NCBI GenBank assembly: GCA_012184525.1
Contig: WOFQ01000006.1
Location: 682,001-746,000 of the forward strand
Reading direction: 5' to 3'
Source: Xenoacremonium recifei
Taxonomy: Eukaryota; Ascomycota; Sordariomycetes; Hypocreales; Nectriaceae
Length of the DNA: 64,000 nt
In this document: in pieces, positions 49,701-60,276 of the stretch
Layout: each line of letters starts with the position of its first letter
Numbering within the stretch: position 1 is the first letter of the stretch
Made by a program: the position numbers and the translations under genes
Notes under the pieces: generated by a model
Databases searched by the model: none
What the model was told of the DNA's origin: nothing
Seen by the model: the letters and a program-made list of their open reading frames with translations, nothing else

Positions 49701-51808
49701 TCATCCACTCATTCCCTTTGCGGACGACTGTGGCCCAACTCTGGGCTCTGAAACCCGCCCGCCTGCCAACTCTCTCGTCTAAGATGATCGTATGCGATGA
49801 CACGAGGCAGCTTTCAGCCACAATCCATCTCAGGCGAAGTGTTTCCATTCCCCTGGACCCGCCAGATCTGAGACGCGGGGCGATTTTCGGTGGGGTTGAC
49901 CACGGCGTCGGGAGATCTGGAGTTGTTTCTAGACGGCTCCGAAACTTGGGAATGTTTCAGCTGCCTCTGCCGCTGACATGCGATCGCGAAGACGTTCCAG
50001 GGTATCTTCCTTGATTTAGGCGCATCGACACAGGGGTTCGGGACGAAACCCTTGTATCCAGGAAGTCTAAGGCCGTTTCGGGCGACAAGCGACATGATCG
50101 TGGATGGGCGTGCAATGCAAAGGTGGTGGAGTTGGATGAGTTTGGGCATCGCAGCCGTTTGAGAACTCACCATCCGAACCGTCTGACTTAGGAGCACAGC
50201 CACAAATGTTTTCACCGCCCTCTTTCAATCGAAAGACAAGTGAAACCCGTGGCCGTGCGACGTGTTTAGGATAATTTCTGCCTCCTTGGTTCCGAACAGC
50301 TCGTCAGCCTCCTGTGAGCTGATCTCGTGGGTCGACGTCTAAGGGGCTACTTTGACAAAGAACGGTGTGCGCATCCGTACGACCCCCTCCTGGCATCATT
50401 TCTTTGCCATGAGAAATTTCAGATTATGGCGTGGAGGCAATTTCGTAAAATGTCCTATCAGATGACCCCAAGAACTTGAGATTCGTTGTACTACTCCAAA
50501 CAAATCGTCGAATAACACATAGCCTGACCCAGGCCTTCAGCTCCAACAAACAATCATTCCGGAAGGAGATGATTATGCGAAGCAAGAGCAATGGGATGCC
50601 GCCTCTGTACCGAGTAATTGTTGGAGTTCTGCCATGATACCTTCGATCTTTTTCACAGCATAGAACAGTTGTTTAGCATACGCATCGCAAAGCGGTAAGT
50701 GCAAAACCGTGAGCACGATCTACAGCAACCTTACTCTGCTGTAGTCACATTACGTGAGCCTATCTTCTGCGTTGGCTGACTGTCTAGTTTACATGCAGAT
50801 GTGACCTATGGCTTTAGATGCTAAACGGTACATCAATAGGTCCAGCCACGTCTGGACTTCCAAAAGGCATTCACGATATGTCAATCACCACGATCTTCAA
50901 AAGACTGACATGGGATATCTGCAATTGCTTCACGTGCAAACGCTAGCTCCAAAGTTAATGGTGCTTCATATCCTTTCTGACTTATCGATACATTCCAAAA
51001 CTTATGTTTCAGAACGTGCTTTTGCGAAGAGACATCTGGAAGAATCCACTGGATTTCACCGAAATCTTGTACCTCTATGAACGATCTGTACTCATGGATG
51101 TCTTAGTAGACAAGATTCAGCTTGATGAGAAGCAGAAAACCTCGAAGTGGTTCTTCAAACACGGAAACAGCTGAATTTGGAAGGCATGGCAGATCTATCC
51201 ACACGAGTCAATCAGTATCCAAGTGCTGACTATCAACTATGAATTCAGGCATGTCTGGTTGCATAAACGAAGGAAGCGTCTGTAATATCCTTCTTGTTAA
51301 ACAGGGTTGATTTGCCTGCTTGAGAGTGACCGAAGCCCAACTCAGTACACTCTTCAATATAACGACATACAAGAACCGAAAGATTGCGTCGACCAACCGT
51401 TGTTGGACATCCTGGTCAACCCTATACATTGATAACCAAATGTAACTCGCCTGAAGTCTGCTCGAATTGTCGGCGCAAGCAGACAGAACGCCTTAACCTG
51501 TTCTTCGATATGAGGTAAGATTGACCGACGAAAGACTAATGTAATCATGGACGGAACTTCCCGCTCGAGAGTATATGTCAAATCCAATACATATATATAT
51601 ATACACTATACATCGATAAGGCTTACGAACTTTCTGAAAGGAGAATCGCTTTCACTCCAAACAAAATACTCTTTCCCATGACAAACGAACCATACCCAAC
51701 CTCTCACCCCTTTTCGCCGCCCAGGAGCTGATACATGCATTCTTTGGTTCTTCAACATTTTTCCCCTTACACGCCTTTCATATGATTGACTCCATAAAAC
51801 AACGCTTC

Positions 51809-53118
51809 CTAGTCGACATCGATTACGACCTTGAGTGCGCCATGCTTCGATGCCTCCCCGAAAGTCTCGTAAGCTTTCTCCATTTCATGAAGCTTGAAAT
51901 CTACAATATCATAGTCAGCCATGTACTCTGAACTCGGAAGAAACATTTGGCCTACTGTGAGTGATCATCTTTGACGGCTGCAGCTTTCCTGACTGTACAA
52001 GCTTGAGCAACATCGGGGTGGTTACAGTATCAACCAGGCGTGTAGTGATGGCTATTCTGGTTAGTTGTGGACTCTTACTCCAAATTAGAATTTAACAACT
52101 CACAGATATTTCTATCCCAGAGGTTCTGCAGATGAAGGTCGACTTTGGTTCCATGAACACCAACGTTTGCCAGAACACCTCCAGGCGCGAGCAATTCTTG
52201 GCAGAGCTCAAACGTAGCTGGTATTCCAACGGCCTCGATGACGGAGTCGCAACCCTTGCCGTCTGTCAGTGCCTTGACCTTGGCAATGGGGTCTTCAGCG
52301 GAGCTGTCCACCGTCTCCGTAGCTCCGAACTGCTTTGCGACTTCCAGGCGCTTCGCGTCCATATCAATAGCAATGATCTTGAACGGGGAGTACATTTGTG
52401 CTGTGATGATCGCTGCAAGGCCAATTGGCCCGGATCCGACAATGGCAACTGTGCCGCCGGGTTGAACTTTTCCATTGAGGACGCCACACTCGAAGCCCGT
52501 GGGGAAGATGTCGCTAAGCATGACGAGAGATGCTTCATCAGCTCCGGCAGGAATGGCATACAGACTGGAGTCGGCGTGAGGGATTCGCACATATTCGGCC
52601 TGAGTTCCGTCGATAGTGTTACCGAGAATCCAGCCTCCAGAAGTGCAATGGCTGTACATTCCCTTGCGACAGTATTCGCATGTCGAACAACTGGAGATGC
52701 AAGAGATGAGAACTCGGTCGCCTTCCTTGAAGCGCGTTACGGAGGGGCCAGCAGAATAAACAACTCCTACACCTTCATGGCCCAGAATACGACCGGGTTC
52801 GCAAGTCGCTACGTCGCCCTTGCGAATGTGAAGGTCGGTGCCACAGATGGTGGTCTTTGTGACTTTGATGATGGCATCGGTGGGAGCGGCAATGCTCGGA
52901 ATGGGACGCTCTAGAACGGACACCGAGTTGGCGCCATTATAGACGAGAGCTTTCATCGTGGAAAGATATCTGAGGGCAAATTGGCTTGAGGGAGCAAATC
53001 GGGCGCACCCTACTGAGGATCCGAGGTGGGAAGTACGAATTGCACCGGAAAGGGCGGGAATAGCGGAGCGAGAAGCTCTTGAAAGGATAGTTCTAGCTGC
53101 TTTGGAGCTTGCTGCCAT
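51809..53118 (-). CDS. Mitochondrial zinc-dependent alcohol dehydrogenase (MDR family)
   Basis: Three exons, 53118-52104, 52051-51956 and 51900-51809, with introns of 52 nt (GTGAGT...GAATAG) and 55 nt (GTAGGC...TTGTAG) encode 400 residues. The first 54 residues are rich in Ser, Ala and Arg and form a likely mitochondrial presequence; the enzyme core starts at MKALVYNG. It has the catalytic zinc ligands in CGTDLH and GHEGVG. The structural zinc cysteines lie in CSTCEYCRKGMYSHC. The Rossmann motif is GSGPIGLAA, followed by an acidic IAIDMD strand that suggests NAD preference. The pattern fits fungal MDR enzymes similar to bacterial isopropanol or 2,3-butanediol dehydrogenases; the true substrate is unknown. 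A CGG-N3-CCG palindrome lies about 210 bases upstream of the start. Confidence 0.92.
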
Positions 53119-54765
53119 GATGGGCGCGATGAAGAGGGGAGCTTATGTATCTATAGAACTTTGAATCGGTTCAATCGGACAGATTTAGTAGAGCAGGAGT
53201 CGATAGCTTGTGGCAAAGCAGCGAAAGTGCTCCAGAATGATGCGCTCGGGACTTAGTGATGATAAACCACGGCCCGAAACTCAAACCCCCTCTCTCTGGA
53301 ATGTCTCAAGTCGTCAGATCATGACGGAAGCCGTCATGAGAGAATGATCTGACATGCCAACACGCCAATGAGGCGCCGGAATGGTTTGCGGGGTGCAGCT
53401 GACACATGGCGAGACTCTGCACGGGGTCTACACGGCCGGGATGGTTGGCGTTCAGCGGCGGGGTTCACTGAGCCGAGCCCTCGGGTGAACTACCCCGTAG
53501 TTCGATGTTGAGAAGCATCATGTTAGGTGTTCGCCGTTGACCGAGTTTAACAGGTCATCAGACTGGTTCTAGCGACTAAGCTCTCCGACTCTTACTGCAC
53601 AGCCTGATTGTTCAAGGGCGATCGCGCTCCGAGGATTTCCCACGTTCAAATGGAGGGGAAACTTTGTGGTCTGAGGACTTTTTTTGCACGTCATATGTCT
53701 GCTCTGCCCTGTAAGAAGTCAGAAGATTTGCGCCTTCGGCTGCTTACCTTTCCGGAAACTTGTTTGAAAGGCCGAACATCTCGTCACTCGGTTCTCTCGC
53801 AAAAGAAAATCTCTTCTTTTACTTCTTCATTTGATCGCCACAATTGCAAGGCATTGGGACCCCAACATTACTCGGGGATTGATGGTTGTACCGTCGGGGT
53901 CTCCATTTTGCAAGCGTGAGATCGAACTCTAGGTTAGTTGTTGTTAATACTCGGTTGTTTCAAGAACCACCAAACATAATTTCCATGATCAAAAGTGAGT
54001 GAGTGCAGAGAAGAATTGAAGACAAGCTTCAAACTGCTAGGAAGTTCTGTTGCAAGAGACTCCTAATTGACATTTGCCCATTTCGCCGACCCTCATCATA
54101 CAGACTTGACCTCTGCGTTGTGGTGTAGGGTAGGTTGGATGTTTGGCTTATGATTAGGGATTCGGGTTACCGTTACAGTTTTTATATTATATATTGAGAG
54201 GAGAATATGAGAAATTAGTTGGATGATAAAAAATCTCTTGTAGTTATTCTCCTTTCTATTTCGAAGAAAGACCGGGCTTGAAATAGCTGTTCAACTCTAT
54301 TAGATTGGTTTTGGAGGGGTGTTGATAGCCGGATGTTTGGATGCTTCATAGCCAACCCCTTCTAGGATAGCATCGGGTATATTAAATTCGACTATATTCG
54401 TAAATATTTGTAGTTTCCCAAAGGCGTATCGTGATTGATGCGCTTAGAGAGCTAGGAAATCGAGGAATTTGCCGTGCTTCGGATTCAATGCAAGATATCT
54501 GTTTATCCTTATTGACCTTATGAACCAATTCATTGACCCCTCTTAAGTTTGAGCTGGATCGTTCTCATGAACCTTGTTCCCTGTTTGAATCTCCACGTGT
54601 GGAAGCTAGCTTGTTGTAATGGATGTATGGAGAAGAGCTGGTCCCAGCAATGCATTTGGGGTGGTGGGCAATGCACACGAATGTGACCCTACCAGGCTGA
54701 GTTCTTTTTGTAGCAGAAGTCATAACTCAAGATGATTCCTTCTCAGATTCCTTCTGAGATCTCCA
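53119..54765. promoter_or_regulatory. Upstream region of the dehydrogenase gene
   Basis: This 1.65 kb lies between the dehydrogenase start and the stop of the Zn2Cys6 gene. The proximal 300 bases contain the nested palindrome at 53313-53353. The stretch 54120-54440 is AT-rich and looks like old repeat-derived DNA. No further gene is supported. Confidence 0.5.
53313..53353. promoter_or_regulatory. Nested inverted repeat containing CGG-N3-CCG
   Basis: GTCAGATCAT (53313-53322) and ATGATCTGAC (53344-53353) form a perfect 10-bp inverted repeat. Nested with it, CATGACGG and CCGTCATG (53320-53338) form a perfect 8-bp inverted repeat around AAG. The core CGGAAGCCG (53325-53333) has the inverted CGG triplets that Zn2Cys6 dimers bind. 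It lies 195-235 bases upstream of the dehydrogenase ATG. Binding by the neighbouring regulator is inference. Confidence 0.55.
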
Positions 54766-55986
54766 TCATGACTCAGGTATCCATCCCAGCTGCTCCATCG
54801 GCCATACTATCCAGAGCCGATATTCGTTGTTCAGCCACAGATATACACGCCGTATAAGATGCACAGCCCAACCCTCTGCAAACCAATATCGCTCAAGCTC
54901 TCGGAGCGGTACTGAGAAAAAAGCAAGAATACACAAAGCTCGACTGTCGACTTCCTTCAATAAGTTCAAATACTCATCACTTACTTGGAAGACCCAAGTA
55001 TAGAAGCCCCTTGTCTTTTCGTTGAAGCCAAACGAGTCGTCGTAGAGGAAGGTATAGCTTCGTCGTAGGGCACGTATTGCTGACAGAAGCACCTCCCGCT
55101 TCGCGATGTCATTAGCTGTGTCTCTGGTGACCTTAGCCTCTAGCTCTATGAGGGCCTCATGCTGCAATGGAGAGTGCTGGCTCCAGAATTGAAAGGAAGA
55201 TACGGTTGTGGTGAAAATCAAGGAAACCGGAGACGAGAGCAAGGCATCCTTGTCAGCATCGACTATGGCTGCCATGCCACGCAAAAGGTAAAGCCATTCC
55301 GGCATGCCGTCATTGCCGATGACTAGCATGTCGTCGTCCGCCTTTGTACTCGCGAGATTGAAGATGAGAGTGAGGACACCGAACAGAAATAAGGTACCAC
55401 AGTTTTCTGCAGAAATAGCTGGTATCAGCGGCAACGCCTCTTTCAATGAAGCCGTGTGATACTGAGTTGCCTGAGCATATAAAGCCTCGCTCCTTGCAGG
55501 CTTGTGCCGGGCCATATGCAACGCCGATAGAGCTAGGATGCCGTTGAGGATGTACTGAGTAGAGAATCCCATTTGTGGAACTATAATGCGCCACAAGTCC
55601 CGAACTTGTTGATCTAGGGTTAGAGAAGGGGCTGTTGCGATAGTCCAGTTGTGGAGGAGTTCAAGATCAAGCCGAGCCGGCGCAGACACGGGGGTCTCGT
55701 ACTCGGTGAAGCTGCATTGCACTCCTTTCCGGATACAATTTCGACATGATGGATGATGCTCGTCACACTATCCCACTAAGATTAGTTCTGGGGGCATCAA
55801 TTGATGTTGAGCTAGTAATGCGATAGGCCCAAAATTTTAGAGATGTGTGCAAGCCCAGAAGCCATGATAGGAAGGGAAAAGATTATAAGGAACATTGAGA
55901 CTCACTTTGATCTTGCGCGATTTGCATGATTGGCAGCCCGTTCTGGACTTCGTATGCCACTTACGCGGCCCTGAGGCGGCAGACAT
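54766..55986 (-). CDS. Zn2Cys6 transcription factor with Fungal_trans_2 domain
   Basis: Two exons, 55986-55906 and 55767-54766, with a 138-nt intron (GTGAGT...GATAG) encode 360 residues. The splice lies inside the DNA-binding motif and completes it. The cysteines are C18, C21, C28, C35, C38 and C45, giving the canonical C-x2-C-x6-C-x6-C-x2-C-x6-C zinc cluster. From about residue 60 the protein has the LELLHNWTIATAP opening and the QYILNGILALSALHMARHKP helix of the Fungal_trans_2 / Upc2-like regulatory domain. The short length, with no coiled coil between zinc cluster and regulatory domain, also fits Upc2-like factors. Upc2 itself controls sterol uptake, but the many fungal relatives control diverse pathways. 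It is divergent from the RTA1-family gene and sits between it and the dehydrogenase, both candidate targets. Confidence 0.9.
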
Positions 55987-56586
55987 TGCGAAATAATCAC
56001 ATATGGATGGTTCAATGACAACCAATTCGACAATGAATCTGTTGCAAAGACAAGCGACGCGTCCGAGGGTGCGAAATACCCGAGTTGTCTTATAGAACGG
56101 TCCACAGAATCCTATGGAGGCGCAGCCTGAAGCTTGGCCTGCTTTCGGATCAATCGGAATGGACTGCAACAAAAAGAGATACCATATATGGAGTAGAGCG
56201 TTCGCTTACCACTCCAAAGAGAGTATAACCGGAGATAAATGGCAGCTTGGTGTCCCTGCTAAGACGATAAAGGCGACCCGATCTTCAGGCCTAAAGATTG
56301 CTGGAGCCTGTGCTCCAAGAAACCCGAGATTGCCGAGTGAGCGACGAAACCGAGTAGCTTCAGAATCCAATGATGATGCGCCATGGCATTTGGCCTTGTC
56401 GCTAGAAGGGGGAGGGGGAAAAACAGACAAATGAGCCCATGGAAATATTTAAGGTCGTCTGCAGAATGAGACTTATATAGGAATGGCTCGCTCACGTCTT
56501 TTTCATCTGATTTACTGTGGCATTCGCATCGACAATTGAAGACTCGAGGAACCCCTTCCACGGAGACTTCCGCTGGGCTTGACATC
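55987..56586. promoter_or_regulatory. Divergent promoter between the Zn2Cys6 and RTA1-family genes
   Basis: The 600-base gap holds both promoters. A TATATA box (56474-56479) lies 108 bases before the RTA1-family ATG. A CGG-N6-CCG element (56561-56572) sits 15 bases before that ATG, probably inside the leader. Confidence 0.6.
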
Positions 56587-57640
56587 ATGTCTAAGGCCCT
56601 CCCAAATGGCCTCATCACTTTTGGCCCAAAGGCCAACTGCACGCTTGCATTATGTCCACTGGAGGACAGTCTTCTCAAGTATCGACCCTCACTTGAAGCG
56701 AACGGAACCTTCCTAGCACTCTTCGCCGTCTTGATGTTTGTCCATGGCGCCCAGGGCATCTATACTCGTGCGTGGGGGTTTATGACTAGCATGGTCGCAG
56801 GATGTATCCTGGAGATCGCTGGCTACGCAGGACGTCTTGTTATCAACAAAAACCCGTTCGACTTCAGTGGATTTGTTACTCAAATTGGTATTACCCTTCT
56901 CTGCCAACCACTGTGTCTCGAAGGCTCACCATATCCGATTCTAGTTTGCATTACCATCGCTCCTGTGTTCTTTTGCTCAGCTATCTACGTTATTCTGTCA
57001 CAAGTGTAATAATGTTGCAGACCTCTTCTGCTTTTCAGCCCTAGCTAATCCTTTACATAGTATCCTTTACATAAACCCGACGATCTCGCGCTTAAGACCC
57101 CAACTCTACTATTGGATATTCATTCCCTGCGATGTCGTCTCCCTCGTCCTCCAAGCTACCGGTGGTGCGATTTCTTGCGTCGCTACGAACAAACACAAGA
57201 TTGACGTGGGCGTGGACATCTCTCTGGCGGGCCTCATCTTCCAAGTCGTGACCCTCACCACTTTCTGTTGCCTGTTTGCGGACTACTTGATTATTGCTCG
57301 ACGTTCTTCATCTTGGGAACGAGTGACACGACGTATGACTTGGTTCCTGGTCTTCTTGTTCTTGTCTATCCTATTCATTCTGATACGGTGCATCTACCGG
57401 ATCTACGAGCTCCATGGCGGATATTTCAGCAAGCCTTTCAGAGAACAGACCCCCTTCATCGTGCTTGAGTCAGGGTGAGTTTCTACGTCATTGTTGCATC
57501 GTTCATGGGAAAGTAAATGACAATTTGTTTATAGGATTATGTGCGTCGCTGTCCTTATCCTCGTTGCTGGGCATCCGGGCCCTGTTCTCGGCAGCAAAAT
57601 AGCAAGAAAAAGATCAGAATATGAAATGCAAGATATCTAG
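56587..57640 (+). CDS. RTA1-family seven-helix membrane protein
   Basis: Four exons, 56587-56887, 56945-57005, 57061-57474 and 57535-57640, with introns of 57, 55 and 60 nt encode 293 residues. The hydrophobic segments fit seven membrane helices. Family landmarks are preserved across the joints: an EIAGYAGR-like segment in helix 2, the IAPVFFCSAIYVIL helix, an IFIPCDVVSLVLQATGG segment and the terminal AGHPGPVLGS. RTA1/RTM1/RSB1 proteins sit in the plasma or other membranes, act as lipid-translocating exporters or stress sensors, and confer resistance to small toxic compounds. The start is the first ATG giving a short external N terminus. It is divergent from the Zn2Cys6 regulator. The substrate cannot be predicted. 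Confidence 0.9.
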
Positions 57641-58122
57641 CTTGGAAAAAAGCTACCGAACTACAACAGGAGTTAACATATAGACGGTCCCTTCAGGTTT
57701 GTGTCTCATAAGAGGAGCCTTTGGAATTTTCTTTTCTCAAACCTATCGCGGTATGCAGAGTTGCTGCTCTAATGGCATGCCAATCTTTACTTTCATTATC
57801 AAAACGGCAGACAATACATCTGCACAGATCTGTTTCAATTAAGATTTTATGTCATTTAAGAGATATTTTACGTGTAGTTATTTCGTCACTTTGTCGGAAT
57901 TGATTATCTGTATCACAGTTCGTTATATTAATGCTCTCTCAAAGAGACGCTGTCGAATTTACATGTGATTAGAACTTCTCAAGCCATATATATGACTGAC
58001 AATGCTCTTCTCGCATTCTGCCTTTAAAACTAAGATCTATCTATTTTGTTTTCGCTCGATGAGTCTATGGCCAAATCTGAGCGTTAGCATTAACACAAGG
58101 ATATGGTACTCCCAATTTTCAT
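57641..58122. other. Convergent intergenic region
   Basis: This AT-rich gap lies between the RTA1-family stop and the oxidoreductase stop. It must contain both 3' ends. I see no gene in it. Confidence 0.55.
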
Positions 58123-59197
58123 CTAGCTGTCCCTTTTCTTGACTAAATCGGTCTCAAATGGGAGACCAGACTCTTTTCTTAATACTCCATACATCGAAGA
58201 AGAATCTAGCGGGCGCTCTTCAGTCCGCGAGAACTCGCTCGCTTGTTTGAGGTGAGCAAGGGCAACTTCTGCGACCTCGAGTCTTGCGCCAGCTTGCTCT
58301 GCGCAGGTGATTCCATGCCCTACATCCTTCAACGCGAGGTTTAGGTCTGACCACGGCCTCTCACCTCGCGCTGGCATGTAGGCACCGGTCGTTAATCTTT
58401 TCGAAATTGACAGTGCAAGTGGACCATACTGTTGTTCGATCAGAGACTCCATGGCCTCACTGCCCATACCAGTCTTCTCAGCAAACACGTGTGCTTCGGC
58501 CACGATCTCCATCATACCAGCGGTGATGAAGTTTCTGAAAATTTGTTAGCCAAGTCTTTGTAGAAGTTGTGGGCATATGACTTGAACTCACCCTGCTGTT
58601 TTCATCATGCTGGATTGACGAACATCACTTCCCAGCCGAATGACACCTCTACCCATAACTCCCACCAAGAAGGGGCTGATCTTCGAGATAGCATCATCCG
58701 GCCCTGCAAGAATCCACAGAAGTTGGCCTTGCGCCGCAACAGGGCTTGCGCCAAAGACAGGCGAAGCAATGAACTGAGCACCGTTTTCCCGGAGCCGAGC
58801 TTCGGCCTTTGCAGACGAATCAGGATGCACAGTCGATGTATCAACTATAATTTTCCCAGCAAGATGATTTGATACGTCGGCTGCGGTGAGTGCGTCCATC
58901 ATTGCCTCAAGGGCTACATCATCGCTGAGGGAGAGGAAGATGATGTCACTGCTCGCAAGAAGGCTTCCGATATCTGCCGCTGGTGTACCACCAATCTCCT
59001 GCAATGACTCTCCCCGTGACATGGTACGATTGAAATATCGGAGATTTGGACCACCCAAGCTAGAGAGATGCTTCTGAAGGTTTGTTGCCATGGCAAGACC
59101 CATGGAGCCAAGGCCTGGACTTGAGGTTAATTGAGGGGAATCTTGGATTTGGGACAGCAGGCATCTTACCTATCCAACCAAGCTTTGGCGTCGCCAT
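58123..59197 (-). CDS. 3-hydroxyisobutyrate dehydrogenase-like oxidoreductase
   Basis: Three exons, 59197-59170, 59114-58592 and 58534-58123, with introns of 55 and 57 nt encode 320 residues. The N-terminal Rossmann motif GLGSMG is at about residues 10-15. The SLSDD segment, an IIVDTSTVHPDSS substrate-binding region and ASPVFGA follow. The catalytic lysine is K181 in KTAGN, with N185 completing the K-x3-N pair of beta-hydroxyacid dehydrogenases. The C-terminal half is the expected all-helical domain. No mitochondrial presequence is evident from the ATG at 59197. An in-frame ATG at 59248 would add 17 residues but is out of place for the family. The role may be oxidation of a beta-hydroxy acid or an imine/aldehyde reduction; the substrate is unknown. 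Confidence 0.9.
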
Positions 59198-60276
59198 CCT
59201 TTGGAAGTATCTATGATCGGCAGGAAGTGATATTGCAACGTTTATCAAGTCTGATATCGACGTTGCTATTTATGACACTCTGGACAGTTGTGAGAACCGA
59301 GTCAGAGAAGTGCACTAAACTATTCGCAGCAGGTCGGCTATTACCCGAAACCGTCGGAACACTCCCGGAATGAAGCCGAAAACCAAGCCATGAAGAGTGC
59401 ACCCGCAATAAGAAATTTGAAATCATCCCACTCAAATCTGACGGAAGAGAAAGAGACCGAGGTCTAGAAGTAGAGGATTATAAAAAAAAAACGAGAGTTG
59501 GCCAATTTTTAGGCAGAGGGCTGTAAATCTCTCAATTCTGCGATGGAGCTAGGAAGACGAGAGATGCTTCGACAATGAAAGGACGGAAACCCGAGTGAGA
59601 AACTTCAAGAGAAAAGAGTAAAAAAATACACTCAGCGGTCTTCGTCTTCTGTTTTATTCTTCTGTGAGTTTGTGCTCTGCTAAACAAGAAGAGAGGTTGT
59701 GCGCTTGATTGACTTGTGGTTTCGCTGGAGACTACACCGACGATTACAAGCGAGCCTTAGTCAAGAGAACTGAAACCCTCAATTTGTATCATCCAATGAG
59801 ACAACAGCACTATAATTATAACTCCGGCATCTGTTCTGTTCTTACGGAACTTGAAACGGTGCAAATAATATTAGACTCCGTGAAGGCTTGTGGGCATTGA
59901 GAAGACGACACAGGTCGAAATACATTAGAAATTGCATGAAGCCTTCTGCCTCTAGTTCTCGAGGACAAAAATAAATCCTTCAATCTTCCAAGTTTCAATT
60001 GTTGCTGGCTTTTGAGTCACAGGAAAGGAACAAAAGCAAGTGACCAGGTATGCTCCACCCAGAGCTTGGGAGCAGTGAATTGCAACCAGTCAGCGATTCA
60101 ACAGTACCACTCGACTAATCCAAAAAAGTGCGAATGCTTTCGACTCATTCTGAGACATGCCCGATTGAGCCACCAAGCAGAGAATCTGGTGATTTAAATA
60201 CCACGGAACACCCCCTTCAAAGTCGCGGACAAAGAATTGCAAATAGACAAACACACTGTGTTTCGGTTTGTCACAA
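59198..60276. promoter_or_regulatory. Divergent promoter of the oxidoreductase and acyltransferase genes
   Basis: This 1.08 kb gap separates two divergent start codons. A TATA-like TTTAAATA (60193-60200) lies about 80 bases before the acyltransferase ATG. No open frame in it has support. Confidence 0.5.

Larger units (their letters stand above)
43504..51808. other. 8.3 kb gene-poor region upstream of the velvet gene
   Basis: No gene is supportable across this interval between the velvet start and the dehydrogenase 3' end. The longest frames (44435-45396 minus, 45553-46149 plus, 49613-50215 both strands) overlap each other, lack domains and lack consistent splice sites. The interval contains a 12-bp tandem repeat, a CCA microsatellite and GC-rich stretches near 46-47.5 kb. 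Part of it may be an extended promoter or noncoding leader of the velvet gene. Confidence 0.55.

Noticed and set aside
49613..50215. Frames of 133 codons on both strands
   Set aside because: They overlap on opposite strands with no domain, and neither has an intron structure that extends it.
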